NCBI GenBank assembly: GCA_002427815.1 | Contig: DIZF01000056.1 | Coordinates: forward strand, 1-27,117 | DNA: 27,117 nt | DNA from: Ramlibacter tataouinensis | GTDB lineage: Bacteria > Pseudomonadota > Gammaproteobacteria > Burkholderiales > Burkholderiaceae_C | Reading direction: 5' to 3' | Part shown: positions 7,684 through 15,548 of the stretch, piece after piece | How positions within the stretch are numbered: position 1 is the stretch's first letter | How the letters are laid out: every line of letters starts with the position of its first letter | Made by a program: the position numbers and the translations under genes | Notes under the pieces: generated by a model | What the model saw: the letters and a program-made list of their open reading frames with translations, nothing else | What the model was told of the DNA's origin: nothing | Database searches by the model: none

Positions 7684-8518
7684 GCTGCTGCATTCCTTCC
7701 CGGTAAGCCGCGGCCCGCTCGGCCGCCCGACGGCGTTCCTGCCGGCTGAGCCAAAGGCTCCCGGCCACGACGCCGACCGCGACCACCGCGACCGTGATCG
7801 TGGCGATCGCATTCACCGTCGGGTTCAGACCCAGGCGGGCGCGCGAGAGGATCACGATCGGCAAGGTGGTCGAACCCGGCCCTGACAGGAAGGCCGTGGC
7901 CACGACATCGTCCAGCGAAATCGTGAAGGTCAGCAGCCAGGCGGACATGAGTGCCTGGGCGATCATCGGCAAGGTCACCAGATAGAACACCTGGAACGGC
8001 CTGCAGCCCAGATCCATCGCCGCTTCCTCGAGCGATTTGTCGATTTCCAGCAGCCGCGACTGGATCACGACTGCGGCGTAAGCCATGCCGACGGAAGTGT
8101 GGCCGGCCCAGATGGTGAACATCCCGCGTTCGGGCATGCCAACCAGGCGCTCGCACATCACGAAGAACAGCAGCAGCGACAACCCCGTGATCACTTCAGG
8201 GACCACCAGCGGCGCATTGATGTGGGCGGCAAAGGCGGTCCTGCCGAAGAAGGTCCGGTAGCGCACCATGGCGAAGGCTGCGAGGGTGCCGAGCACCACC
8301 GACGCGCAGGCCGTCATCAGGGCCACTTTCATGGAAAGAAAGAAGGCATCGACGACCTCGGTGTCGTGGGCGATCACACCATACCATTTGAAGGTGAAAC
8401 CGCCCCACAACGTCACCATTTTCGAGTCGTTGAAGGAAAAGACGATCAAGGTCACGATCGGCAGGTAGAGGAACGCGTACCCCGCGATCAGCCACGCTTT
8501 CCCAAACCGGCTGCTCAT
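7670..8518 (-). CDS. potI: polyamine ABC transporter permease (PotI/PotC type)
   Basis: This 282-residue inner-membrane permease is the second of two membrane subunits of the transporter. It has six apparent membrane spans starting with WLIAGYAFLYLPIVTLIVFS and the cytoplasmic EAA loop in the form EEAAMDLGCRPFQVFYLVTL, which couples to the ATPase. The sequence LIVFSFNDSK near the start is typical of PotC/PotI proteins. It is the last gene of a four-gene operon. The potH stop lies 3 bases upstream, and its ribosome site (GAGGGGG) lies inside the end of potH. Its own 3' end runs into the convergent ubiB gene, overlapping by 14 bases. PotI is favoured over PotC because the binding protein resembles PotF. 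Confidence 0.9.
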   Translation of the reverse strand: MSSRFGKAWLIAGYAFLYLPIVTLIVFSFNDSKMVTLWGGFTFKWYGVIAHDTEVVDAFFLSMKVALMTACASVVLGTLAAFAMVRYRTFFGRTAFAAHINAPLVVPEVITGLSLLLFFVMCERLVGMPERGMFTIWAGHTSVGMAYAAVVIQSRLLEIDKSLEEAAMDLGCRPFQVFYLVTLPMIAQALMSAWLLTFTISLDDVVATAFLSGPGSTTLPIVILSRARLGLNPTVNAIATITVAVVAVGVVAGSLWLSRQERRRAAERAAAYREGMQQLRTA

Positions 8519-8521
8519 GTT

Positions 8522-9451
8522 TCATCCCCCTCGCACACCGCCGGAGCCGGCCTGGTACTTGTTGAAGATTGCGAGCGGAATCAGAATCAGAACCACCATG
8601 CTCACCGCCACGGACGATGCCATCGCCCAGTCGTTGTTGCTGAAGAATTCGTCCCAGAGCACCCGCCCGATCATCAAGGTACTGGGGCCGCCGAGCAGTT
8701 CCGGGATCACGTACTCGCCGACGCTGGGAATGAAGACCAGCATCGACCCGGCAATGATCCCGTTCTTCGACAAGGGCACGGTCACCAGCCAGAACGCGCT
8801 CCAAGGCGTGGCGCCAAGGTCGTTTGCGGCCTCCAGCAACCTCAGGTCCATTTTCACGAGGTTGGCATACAGCGGAAGAATCATGAACGGCAGGTAGGTG
8901 TAGACCATGCCGATGGTCATCGAGAAAGCGGTGTGCATCATCTTGATCGGCTCGTCGATCAGATGCATCCACAGCAGCAGGTTGTTGAACACCCCCTGGT
9001 CGTCGAGCAGCCCCTTCCACGCGTAGACGCGCAGCAGGTAGGACGTCCAGAACGGCAGCGAGACCAGCATCAACAGGGCCGGCCGCAGGTTGGCCGGTGA
9101 TCGCGCCATGAAATAAGCGAAGGGATAGCCGATGACCAGGCAGATGAGCGTATTGAGCGCCGCGAACTGCAGGGAAGACCAGTACGTCCTGACGTAAAGC
9201 GAGTCGGTCGCAAGGAAAATGTAGTTCGACAGTTTGATCTTGATGCTCAGAACGCCGTCGACGTAGCTGGTCAGGTCCTGGAAGCGAATGCCGTCGGACT
9301 CGGAAACGCTGAGCTTGAGCACCACCAGGAATGGGACCGTGAACAGCAGGACCAGGAACAGGTACGGTATTCCGATCACGCTGCGCCGGCCCCATCCGTG
9401 CGCGGCCATGCGCACGATGCGGTTCTGCGGGTTGCTGCGGCCGGTGGTCAT
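8522..9451 (-). CDS. potH: polyamine ABC transporter permease (PotH/PotB type)
   Basis: This 309-residue inner-membrane permease is the first membrane subunit. After a basic N-terminus (residues 1-24) the first span is IGIPYLFLVLLFTVPFLVVL, followed by about five more. The EAA coupling loop reads LLEAANDLGATPWSAFWLVT. The motif PFWTSYLLRVYAWKGLL in the middle is strongly typical of PotH/PotB. The start at 9451 lies 7 bases after the ATPase gene, with only a weak purine stretch before it, so coupled translation is likely. Pair partner is the gene ending at 7670. Confidence 0.9.
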   Translation of the reverse strand: MTTGRSNPQNRIVRMAAHGWGRRSVIGIPYLFLVLLFTVPFLVVLKLSVSESDGIRFQDLTSYVDGVLSIKIKLSNYIFLATDSLYVRTYWSSLQFAALNTLICLVIGYPFAYFMARSPANLRPALLMLVSLPFWTSYLLRVYAWKGLLDDQGVFNNLLLWMHLIDEPIKMMHTAFSMTIGMVYTYLPFMILPLYANLVKMDLRLLEAANDLGATPWSAFWLVTVPLSKNGIIAGSMLVFIPSVGEYVIPELLGGPSTLMIGRVLWDEFFSNNDWAMASSVAVSMVVLILIPLAIFNKYQAGSGGVRGG

Positions 9452-9458
9452 GAGCGGC

Positions 9459-10580
9459 TCAGCTCTGCAAAACCAACATGGCGTCCGGCGCGCAGGTCGC
9501 GAAGATCTCTTCGCCGCGCCGGAGCAGCTCGCCGTGACGCTCGCTGTGAGTGATCTGGACCTTCAGGGCCGCGCCATCATCCAGCGCCACGCGGTAGAGA
9601 GAGAAGCTGCCGAAGTAGCCGCTGTCGGTCACACGCCCGCGCATGCAGTTGTAGTCGCTCTGATCCGGCAGATTGCGGCGCAGCTGGATCTTTTCGGGAC
9701 GCAGCGCGACACTCACGGCCATGCCTGCGGTGCCGGTGATGCCGTGCCCGACATAGAGTCTGCCCTGAGGCGTCCTGACGACGCAATGATCGGCTGCGTC
9801 GACTTCCAGCACGCCGTCGAACAGGTTCACGTTGCCGATGAAATCGGCCACGAAGCGGCAGCCCGGCGTTTCATAGATATCCTGTGGCTGGCCCACCTGC
9901 AGAAAACGGCCCTGGCTCATCACCGCGATGCGATCGGCCATGGTCATGGCTTCTTCCTGGTCGTGTGTCACCAGGACGCATGTGACGCCCACCTTCTTGA
10001 TGATGTTCTGCAGTTCGAACTGGGTCTGCTCGCGCAGCTTCCGGTCCAGCGCGCCCAGGGGTTCGTCGAGCAGCAGGAGCTTGGGGCTTTTGGCCAGGCA
10101 GCGTGCCAGGGCCACCCGCTGCTGCTGTCCGCCGGACAACTGGTGCGGCTTGCGTTTCGCATAAGGATTGAGCTGGACGATGTTGAGCATGGCCTGCACA
10201 CGCTCGGCGATCTTGTCGGCGGCCATGCCGTCGCGTTTCAGCCCGAAGGCCACGTTGTCCGCCACGGTGAGGTGCGGAAACAGCGCGTAGGACTGGAACA
10301 TCATGTTGATCGGCCGCTCGTAAGGGGGCATGCTGGAGATATCCACCCCGTCGAGATGGATATTGCCTGCGGTCGGCGTCTCGAATCCGGCAAGCATGCG
10401 CAACAAGGTCGACTTGCCGCAACCTGAGGAGCCGAGCAGTGCGAAGATCTCGCCTCTGCGGATATTGATCGAGACGTTGTCGACCGCCACGACCTCATCG
10501 AAGCGCTTGGTCAGGCTGTCGATCCGCACGAACTCGGAATCGTCGACGCGGGTCGCCGCGCTCGCAACACTATCGGCCAC
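9459..10580 (-). CDS. potG: polyamine ABC transporter ATP-binding protein (PotG/PotA type)
   Basis: This 373-residue ATPase drives polyamine import. Walker A is GSSGCGKST at 50-58, the ABC signature is LSGGQQQRVALARCLA, Walker B is LLLLDEP followed by the D-loop GALD, and the switch histidine is in VTHDQEEA. The last 110 residues form a TOBE-type beta domain. I chose the GTG at 10580 because GGAAGGA lies 6 bases upstream; an in-frame start at 10643 would add 21 residues with no family likeness. The length matches PotG (about 377). It follows the binding-protein gene after a 92-base gap that contains a small hairpin. PotA is the alternative name. Confidence 0.92.
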   Translation of the reverse strand: MADSVASAATRVDDSEFVRIDSLTKRFDEVVAVDNVSINIRRGEIFALLGSSGCGKSTLLRMLAGFETPTAGNIHLDGVDISSMPPYERPINMMFQSYALFPHLTVADNVAFGLKRDGMAADKIAERVQAMLNIVQLNPYAKRKPHQLSGGQQQRVALARCLAKSPKLLLLDEPLGALDRKLREQTQFELQNIIKKVGVTCVLVTHDQEEAMTMADRIAVMSQGRFLQVGQPQDIYETPGCRFVADFIGNVNLFDGVLEVDAADHCVVRTPQGRLYVGHGITGTAGMAVSVALRPEKIQLRRNLPDQSDYNCMRGRVTDSGYFGSFSLYRVALDDGAALKVQITHSERHGELLRRGEEIFATCAPDAMLVLQS

Positions 10581-10649
10581 GCACTGTCCTTCCCAACAGA
10601 ACACCGGGAACACCGCATTCGGCAACCGCCGCCACGGCAACAATCACAG

Positions 10650-10663
10650 CGGCTTTCCAGCCG
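10650..10663 (-). other. hairpin between binding-protein and ATPase genes
   Basis: On the minus strand CGGCT, loop GGAA, AGCCG forms a 5-bp stem closed by a GNRA-like tetraloop, extendable by a G-T pair. It lies 10 bases after the potF stop. Such hairpins after binding-protein genes often stabilise the upstream message or cut read-through, giving more binding protein than ATPase. No T-run follows, so full termination is unlikely. Confidence 0.35.
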
Positions 10664-10672
10664 TCTTTGCTG

Positions 10673-11803
10673 TCACATTCCCGTCTTGAAGGTCGTGTAC
10701 AGGCGCGTGCGCAGTCGGCGGATATCGCTGGGCACCATGTCCGGCGGCACCATGCGCGCCAGGTCTTCCGGCGGCATGAACACCGCCTTGTTCGCCAGCA
10801 CATCCGGCTTGATGAACTTTGCGGCCGCCTTGACAGGGTTCGCGTAGAAGATCTTGTTGACCAGGCCGGCGTTCACCTCAGGGCGATAGATGTAGCTGAT
10901 CCACTTGTAGGCGTTTTCCACATGCTTGGCATCGGCGGGAATCGCCATCGTGTCAAAGAACAGGATGGCCCCCGACTTTGGCAACAGGACCTGGATCTTG
11001 TTGCCGTTCTTGGCTTCCATGGCGCGGGCGCGCGCGATGCTGATGTCGCCGTTCCAGCCGACAGCCACGCAAAGCGACCCGGCCGCCATGTCGTTGATGT
11101 AGCCGGAGGAGGAGAACAGCGTGATGTAGGGGCGAATCGACTTCAGCAGTTTCTCCGCTTCCTGGTAGTCCGCGGGATTGCGGCTGTAGGGCGGCTTGCC
11201 GAGGTAGCGCAGCGCTGCGGGGAACAGCTCGTCGGCCGAGTCGAGCACCGAAACGCCGCACGATTTGGCCTTGCTGATGTATTCCGGCTTGAACACCAGA
11301 TCCCAGGCGTTGTCCGGCATCGGCAGTCCGCCGAGGGCCGCCTTCAGCTTCTCCACATTGATGCCGACCGTGGTGATCCCCCAGAGCCACGGAACAAGGT
11401 ACTGGTTCCCGGGGTCGGCTGTGGCAAGCTGCCGCATGACGTAGGGATCGAGATTGCCGTACGTGGGGATCTTGCTCTTGTCGAGCTTTTTCAGGAGGCC
11501 CCCTTCGAGCTGGATCTTGGCCCAGTTGACCGAAGGCACCACGATGTCGTAGCCCGTGTGTCCGGCGACCAGTTTCGCGTGCAGGGCCTCGTTGCTGTCG
11601 AAGGTGTCGTAGTGGACCTTGATGCCGGTCTCTTTTTCGAAATTGGCGATGGTGTCGTCGCCGATGTAGTCGGACCAGTTATAGATGTTCAGTACCTTGT
11701 CCTCGGCGGCGTGCGCGATTCCGGCGCTCGCCAGGGTCAACGAGACACAAGCCAGGAGGCCCGCAACCGCGCCTCGCAGAGTCTTCAGGTCAGTCCCAAC
11801 CAT
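10673..11803 (-). CDS. potF: periplasmic polyamine-binding protein (PotF type)
   Basis: This 376-residue protein is the substrate-binding subunit of the polyamine importer. A signal peptide spans residues 1-32 (AGIAHA before cleavage at AEDK). The mature start VLNIYNWSDYIGDDT carries the W-S-D triad (43-45) that in PotF contacts the polyamine. Further family marks are GYDIVVPS, the PWLWGITTVGINVEKL stretch and FFDTMAIPADAKHVENAYKW near the end. Length agrees with PotF (370). Putrescine is the likeliest ligand by family, but spermidine cannot be excluded. It is the first gene of the operon. The ATG at 11803 is preceded by AGAGGA. A 369-base gap separates it from the divergent fmdB gene. Confidence 0.92.
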   Translation of the reverse strand: MVGTDLKTLRGAVAGLLACVSLTLASAGIAHAAEDKVLNIYNWSDYIGDDTIANFEKETGIKVHYDTFDSNEALHAKLVAGHTGYDIVVPSVNWAKIQLEGGLLKKLDKSKIPTYGNLDPYVMRQLATADPGNQYLVPWLWGITTVGINVEKLKAALGGLPMPDNAWDLVFKPEYISKAKSCGVSVLDSADELFPAALRYLGKPPYSRNPADYQEAEKLLKSIRPYITLFSSSGYINDMAAGSLCVAVGWNGDISIARARAMEAKNGNKIQVLLPKSGAILFFDTMAIPADAKHVENAYKWISYIYRPEVNAGLVNKIFYANPVKAAAKFIKPDVLANKAVFMPPEDLARMVPPDMVPSDIRRLRTRLYTTFKTGM

Positions 11804-12172
11804 ATGGATCCTCTTTGGTAACTATGTTCAAGCGTCAATGCCCGGCCACCGGACACCCCTACGTCAACGTGCAAGGCACGGACCCGGCCGACACCAGCGT
11901 CGCCTCGGCATCACGATCCGGGGTTGCGACCCGCACCAGCCCGGGGGCCGCACGCCGCTCCCCATCCCGGCCGTCGTTTGTCGCGGCGATTGTCCCTCAA
12001 AACAGGCCGTGATTGCGGCCGACCCCCCAGCCCACCTGCAGGCGCGGTTTGGCCGCAGGGCCGACCGGGCCCCGCCCGGCGGCCATCCGCGCGGTTCAGG
12101 GCCGGGCTTTAAATCCGCCCCTCGGCCTATAATTAAAGGCTTTGCACCTTTGAACAAACCTTCCTGAGCGCC
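11804..12172. other. 369-base divergent intergenic region (potF / fmdB)
   Basis: This GC-rich stretch has no credible gene; the frames crossing it look like shadows. On the plus strand TATAAT at 12128-12133 precedes fmdB. On the minus strand I find only weak promoter-like pieces for potF (CATAGT about 20 bases before its start region, TTGACG twice), none convincing. I see no operator repeat or riboswitch that I can name. Confidence 0.5.
12128..12133 (+). promoter_or_regulatory. -10 element (TATAAT) of the fmdB-DUF502-aspS run
   Basis: A perfect TATAAT stands 39 bases before the fmdB ATG in an otherwise GC-rich region. The -35 region around 12104-12110 (GGGCTT type) is poor. It is the most likely promoter for the run of genes starting at 12173. 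Confidence 0.55.
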
Positions 12173-12556
12173 ATGCCCATCTACGCGTACAAATGCGGCT
12201 CCTGTGGCCATGCCAAGGACGTGTTGCAAAAGCTTTCCGATGCCCCGCTGACCGTTTGCCCGGTCTGCGGCGCCGCCGCTTTCACCAAGCAGGTCACAGC
12301 CGCCGGCTTCCAGCTGAAGGGGTCGGGCTGGTATGCCACGGACTTTCGTGGCGGTTCCAGCGGCGCGCCGGCCCCGGCTGAAGGTGCCGCGAAGAACGGC
12401 GAAGCCGCGAAGCCCGCCGACGGCGCTGCCAAGCCTGCCGACAGCGCGGCCAAGCCGGCCGAGAGCACCGCCAAGCCGGCCGAGAGCGGCTCGTCCTCGT
12501 CGAAGTCCGACGCACCGAAAGCCTCGGCGGGCGGTTGCGGCAGCGGCTGCCACTGA
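12173..12556 (+). CDS. FmdB family zinc ribbon protein
   Basis: This 127-residue protein starts with the FmdB zinc ribbon: Cys8-X2-Cys11 and Cys29-X2-Cys32, with MPIYAYKC at the front and a GSGWYATDF motif at about 50-58. The family is named after a putative regulatory protein of the methylotroph formamidase operon and its role is unknown. Residues 78-105 are four 7-residue repeats of the type AAKPADS, followed by a Ser-rich linker and a Cys-containing tail, GGCGSGCH. This repeat and tail look disordered. It has no clear ribosome site but sits downstream of a TATAAT. The DUF502 gene follows after 11 bases and aspS after that, a common Burkholderiales order from memory. Confidence 0.9.
   Translation: MPIYAYKCGSCGHAKDVLQKLSDAPLTVCPVCGAAAFTKQVTAAGFQLKGSGWYATDFRGGSSGAPAPAEGAAKNGEAAKPADGAAKPADSAAKPAESTAKPAESGSSSSKSDAPKASAGGCGSGCH
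12404..12487 (+). repeat. four in-frame 21-bp repeats in fmdB
   Basis: Exactly four units of 21 bases encode AAKPADG, AAKPADS, AAKPAES and TAKPAES. The units are diverged at synonymous sites, so this is an old or selected array, but its copy number could still vary by slippage between strains. Confidence 0.8.
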
Positions 12557-12567
12557 AGGAACGATCG

Positions 12568-13188
12568 ATGTCCGCCGTGCGCAAATGGCTGCTGGCTGGA
12601 TTGCTGGTCATCGTGCCGGTGGCCATCACCATCGGCGTGCTGCAATGGATTATCGGCACGCTCGACCGCACGCTTGCGATCCTGCCTGAGGCCTGGCAGC
12701 CGGACCGCCTGATCGGTGTGCACATTCCGGGGTTCGGGGTGCTGCTCACCCTGGGCATCCTGCTGGCCGTCGGCGCGGTGGTCAGCAATTTCATGGGCAA
12801 GAAGCTGGTCATCTGGGGTGATACGCTGGTCAGCCGCATCCCGGTGGTCCGCTCGATCTACTCCAGTGTCAAGCAGGTGTCCGACACCCTGTTTTCCCCC
12901 AGTGGCAATGCCTTTCGCAAGGCGGTGCTGGTGCAGTGGCCGCAGCCCGACGTCTGGACCATCGGCTTCGTGACCGGCATCCCCGGTGGCGACGTCAGCA
13001 ACTACCTGGTGGGCGACTACCTCAGCGTGTATGTGCCGACCACGCCCAACCCCACCGGCGGCTATTTCGTGATGCTGCGCAAGAGCGACTGCGTCGAACT
13101 GAAGATGAGCGTGGATGACGCGCTCAAGTACGTCATTTCCATGGGCGTCGTCGTCCCCGGCGGCACCACCAACTACCTCATCAAGTAA
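12568..13188 (+). CDS. DUF502 family membrane protein
   Basis: This 206-residue protein has two N-terminal membrane spans (about residues 5-27, LLAGLLVIVPVAITIGVLQW, and 52-72, GFGVLLTLGILLAVGAVVSN) and a conserved soluble part. The DUF502 signature RIPVVRSIYSSVKQVSDTL lies at about 90-108, followed by FRKAVLVQWPQPDVWTIGFVTG and PTTPNPTGGYFVML. The family function is not known. It starts 11 bases after fmdB with an AAGGA site (12556-12560) and ends 32 bases before aspS, so all three are probably cotranscribed. Confidence 0.9.
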   Translation: MSAVRKWLLAGLLVIVPVAITIGVLQWIIGTLDRTLAILPEAWQPDRLIGVHIPGFGVLLTLGILLAVGAVVSNFMGKKLVIWGDTLVSRIPVVRSIYSSVKQVSDTLFSPSGNAFRKAVLVQWPQPDVWTIGFVTGIPGGDVSNYLVGDYLSVYVPTTPNPTGGYFVMLRKSDCVELKMSVDDALKYVISMGVVVPGGTTNYLIK

Positions 13189-13220
13189 CGCGTCCGCAGC
13201 CGACGCCGGAAGTTCCAGCC

Positions 13221-15023
13221 ATGTCAACCCTGAAGATGCGTACGACCTATTGCGGTCTTGTGACCGAGGCCCTGCTGGGCCAGAGCGTGACCCTGTGCGG
13301 CTGGGTGAACCGCCGGCGCGACCATGGCGGAGTGATCTTCGTCGACCTGCGCGATCGCGAAGGCTACGTGCAGGTGGTCTGCGATCCGGACCGCGCGGAG
13401 ATGTTCAAGATCGCGGAAGGCTTGCGCAACGAGTTCTGCATCCAGGTCAAAGGCATCGTGCGGGCGCGCCCGCCAGGCACCACCAACGACAACCTGAAGA
13501 GCGGCAAGATCGAGGTGCTGTGCCACGAGCTCACGGTTCTCAATCCGTCCGTCACGCCGCCGTTCCAGCTGGACGATGAAAGCCTGTCCGAGACCACGCG
13601 GCTGGTGCACCGCGTACTGGACCTGCGCCGTCCGTACATGCAGAACAACCTGATGCTGCGCTACAAGCTGACGATGGAAGTGCGCAAGTTCCTGGATGCC
13701 AACGGCTTCATCGACATCGAGACGCCGATGCTGACCAAGTCCACCCCGGAAGGCGCGCGCGACTACCTGGTGCCCAGCCGGGTGCACGACGGCATGTTCT
13801 TCGCGCTGCCGCAATCGCCCCAGCTGTTCAAGCAGCTGCTGATGATGGCCGGCTTCGACCGCTACTACCAGATCACCAAGTGCTTCCGCGACGAAGACCT
13901 GCGTGCCGACCGCCAGCCCGAGTTCACCCAGATCGACGTGGAAACCTCGTTCATGGTCGAAGAGGAGATCCGGGCCATGTTCGAGGGCATGATCCGCACG
14001 ACCTTCCACAATGTCACGGGCATGGACATGCCCGAGTTCCCGGTGATGACGTACGCCGATGCGCTGCGGCTGTACGGCTCGGACAAGCCGGACCTGCGGG
14101 TCCAGCTCGAGTTCACCGATGTGACCGACGTGATGAAGGACGTGGACTTCAAGGTGTTCTCGGGACCGGCCAACGCTGCGGACGGCCGGGTGGTGGCCCT
14201 GCGCATTCCCGGCGGCGCCGGGATGAGCCGAGGCGAGATCGACGGCTACGGCGAGTTCGTCAAGATCTACGGCGCCAAGGGCCTGGCCTGGATCAAGGTC
14301 AACGACGCGGCAACGGGTCGCGAGGGCCTGCAGTCTCCGGTGGTCAAGAACCTGCACGATGCGGCCATCGCCGAGATCCTCAAGCGCACCGGCGCCGCCA
14401 GCGGCGACCTGATCTTCTTCGGCGCCGACAAGGCGAAGGTGGTCAATGACGCGATCGGCGCGTTGCGGGTGAAGGTCGGCCACAGCGAGTTCGGCAAGGC
14501 CAAAGGCCTGGTACAGGGGCAGTGGCGACCGTTGTGGGTGGTGGATTTCCCCATGTTCGAGTTCGACGAGGAAGGCCAGCGCTGGAACGCGGTGCACCAC
14601 CCGTTCACCTCGCCCAAGGATGGCCACGAGGACTGGCTGGAAACCGACCCCGGCCGCTGCGTGGCGAAAGCCTACGACGCAGTCCTCAACGGCGTCGAGC
14701 TGGGCGGTGGGTCGGTGCGGATCCACCGCGAGGACGTGCAGAGCAAGGTGTTCCGCGCACTCAAGATCGATGCGGAGGAAGCCAAGCTGAAGTTCGGCTT
14801 CCTGCTCGACGCGCTGCAATACGGGGCGCCGCCCCATGGCGGCATCGCCATCGGCCTGGACCGTTTCGTGATGCTGATGACCGGTGCCGAGTCGCTGCGC
14901 GACGTGATCGCCTTCCCCAAGACGCAGCGCGCCCAGTGCCTGCTGACGCAGGCGCCGAGCCCGGTCGACGAGAAGCAGCTGCGCGAACTGCATATCAGGC
15001 TGCGCAATAGCCCTGCGACGTGA
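13221..15023 (+). CDS. aspS: aspartyl-tRNA synthetase, probably non-discriminating (Asp/Asn)
   Basis: This 600-residue class IIb synthetase has an N-terminal OB-fold anticodon-binding domain (about 1-110), the catalytic core with TPEGARDYLVPSR, FALPQSPQLFKQLLM and CFRDEDLRADRQPEFTQID, the bacterial GAD insertion (about 290-420), and motif 3 GLDRFVMLMTG near the end. His35 and Gly86 occupy the places of His31 and Gly82 in Pseudomonas aeruginosa AspRS, reported determinants of relaxed specificity; Escherichia coli has Leu in the first place. The enzyme therefore probably charges tRNA-Asn as well, which would need the GatCAB amidotransferase, not in this window. Start at 13221 has GGAAG 8 bases upstream; an ATG at 13236 is an alternative. 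Confidence 0.95.
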   Translation: MSTLKMRTTYCGLVTEALLGQSVTLCGWVNRRRDHGGVIFVDLRDREGYVQVVCDPDRAEMFKIAEGLRNEFCIQVKGIVRARPPGTTNDNLKSGKIEVLCHELTVLNPSVTPPFQLDDESLSETTRLVHRVLDLRRPYMQNNLMLRYKLTMEVRKFLDANGFIDIETPMLTKSTPEGARDYLVPSRVHDGMFFALPQSPQLFKQLLMMAGFDRYYQITKCFRDEDLRADRQPEFTQIDVETSFMVEEEIRAMFEGMIRTTFHNVTGMDMPEFPVMTYADALRLYGSDKPDLRVQLEFTDVTDVMKDVDFKVFSGPANAADGRVVALRIPGGAGMSRGEIDGYGEFVKIYGAKGLAWIKVNDAATGREGLQSPVVKNLHDAAIAEILKRTGAASGDLIFFGADKAKVVNDAIGALRVKVGHSEFGKAKGLVQGQWRPLWVVDFPMFEFDEEGQRWNAVHHPFTSPKDGHEDWLETDPGRCVAKAYDAVLNGVELGGGSVRIHREDVQSKVFRALKIDAEEAKLKFGFLLDALQYGAPPHGGIAIGLDRFVMLMTGAESLRDVIAFPKTQRAQCLLTQAPSPVDEKQLRELHIRLRNSPAT

Positions 15024-15039
15024 CGGGCTGAGGCAGAAT

Positions 15040-15065
15040 CGAAGGACGCCCCCGGGTGTCCTTCG
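15040..15065 (+). promoter_or_regulatory. hairpin between aspS and nudB
   Basis: CGAAGGAC (15040-15047) and GTCCTTCG (15058-15065) form a perfect 8-bp stem around a 10-base GC-rich loop. It begins 16 bases after the aspS stop and ends 6 bases before the nudB ATG. No T-run follows. The left arm holds the only Shine-Dalgarno-like string (GAAGGA) near nudB, so it may control nudB translation instead of ending the aspS message. Confidence 0.45.
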
Positions 15066-15071
15066 CATTGC

Positions 15072-15545
15072 ATGAACCGGCCTTTCAAGATCCCCGAATC
15101 CGTGCTGGTCGTGATCCACACGCCGGCCCTCGATGTCCTGCTCATCAATCGGGCCGACGCGCCCGATTTCTGGCAATCGGTTACCGGCAGCAAGGACGAG
15201 ATGGCGGAAGAGCTGGCGCAGACGGCGATCCGCGAGGTGGCCGAGGAAACCGGGATCGATTGCCGGCACGGCACTGCGCTGCACGCCGGCCTGCGCGACT
15301 GGGGCCTGGAAAACGTCTACGACATCTATCCGCGCTGGCGGCACCGCTACGCGCCCGGCGTTTTGCGCAACACCGAGCATGTGTTCGGGCTGCGCGTGCC
15401 CGCGGGAACGCCGATCACGCTGAACCCGCGCGAGCACACGGGATACCGCTGGCTGCCCTGGCGTGAAGCGGCGGACGCCTGCTTCTCACCGTCCAACGCC
15501 GAGGCCATTCTGCTGTTGCCGCGATTTGCCGGGCACGAAAGCTGA
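15072..15545 (+). CDS. nudB: dihydroneopterin triphosphate diphosphatase
   Basis: This 157-residue Nudix hydrolase removes pyrophosphate from 7,8-dihydroneopterin triphosphate in folate synthesis. The start PFKIPESVLVVIHTP and the WQSVTGS and HRYAPGVLRNTEHVFGL segments are typical of NudB. The Nudix box is GSKDEMAEELAQTAIREVAE continuing ETG, with one residue more than the classical spacing between the first Gly and the first Glu; REVAEETG with the metal-binding Glu residues is intact. It lies between aspS and an EEP-family gene whose start follows its stop after 3 bases. folE, the preceding step of the pathway, lies 2 kb downstream in another transcription unit. Ribosome binding site is unclear (see hairpin). 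Confidence 0.9.
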   Translation: MNRPFKIPESVLVVIHTPALDVLLINRADAPDFWQSVTGSKDEMAEELAQTAIREVAEETGIDCRHGTALHAGLRDWGLENVYDIYPRWRHRYAPGVLRNTEHVFGLRVPAGTPITLNPREHTGYRWLPWREAADACFSPSNAEAILLLPRFAGHES

Positions 15546-15548
15546 CCG

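Noticed and set aside
8099..9100. Plus-strand open frames opposite potI, potH and potG
   Set aside because: They are His/Gln/Arg-rich mirror frames of the transporter genes, which have full family motifs on the minus strand.
13224..15437. Long minus-strand open frame of 737 codons opposite aspS and nudB
   Set aside because: It is a shadow of two clear genes on the plus strand. Its composition is typical of third-position GC bias, with no recognisable motif.
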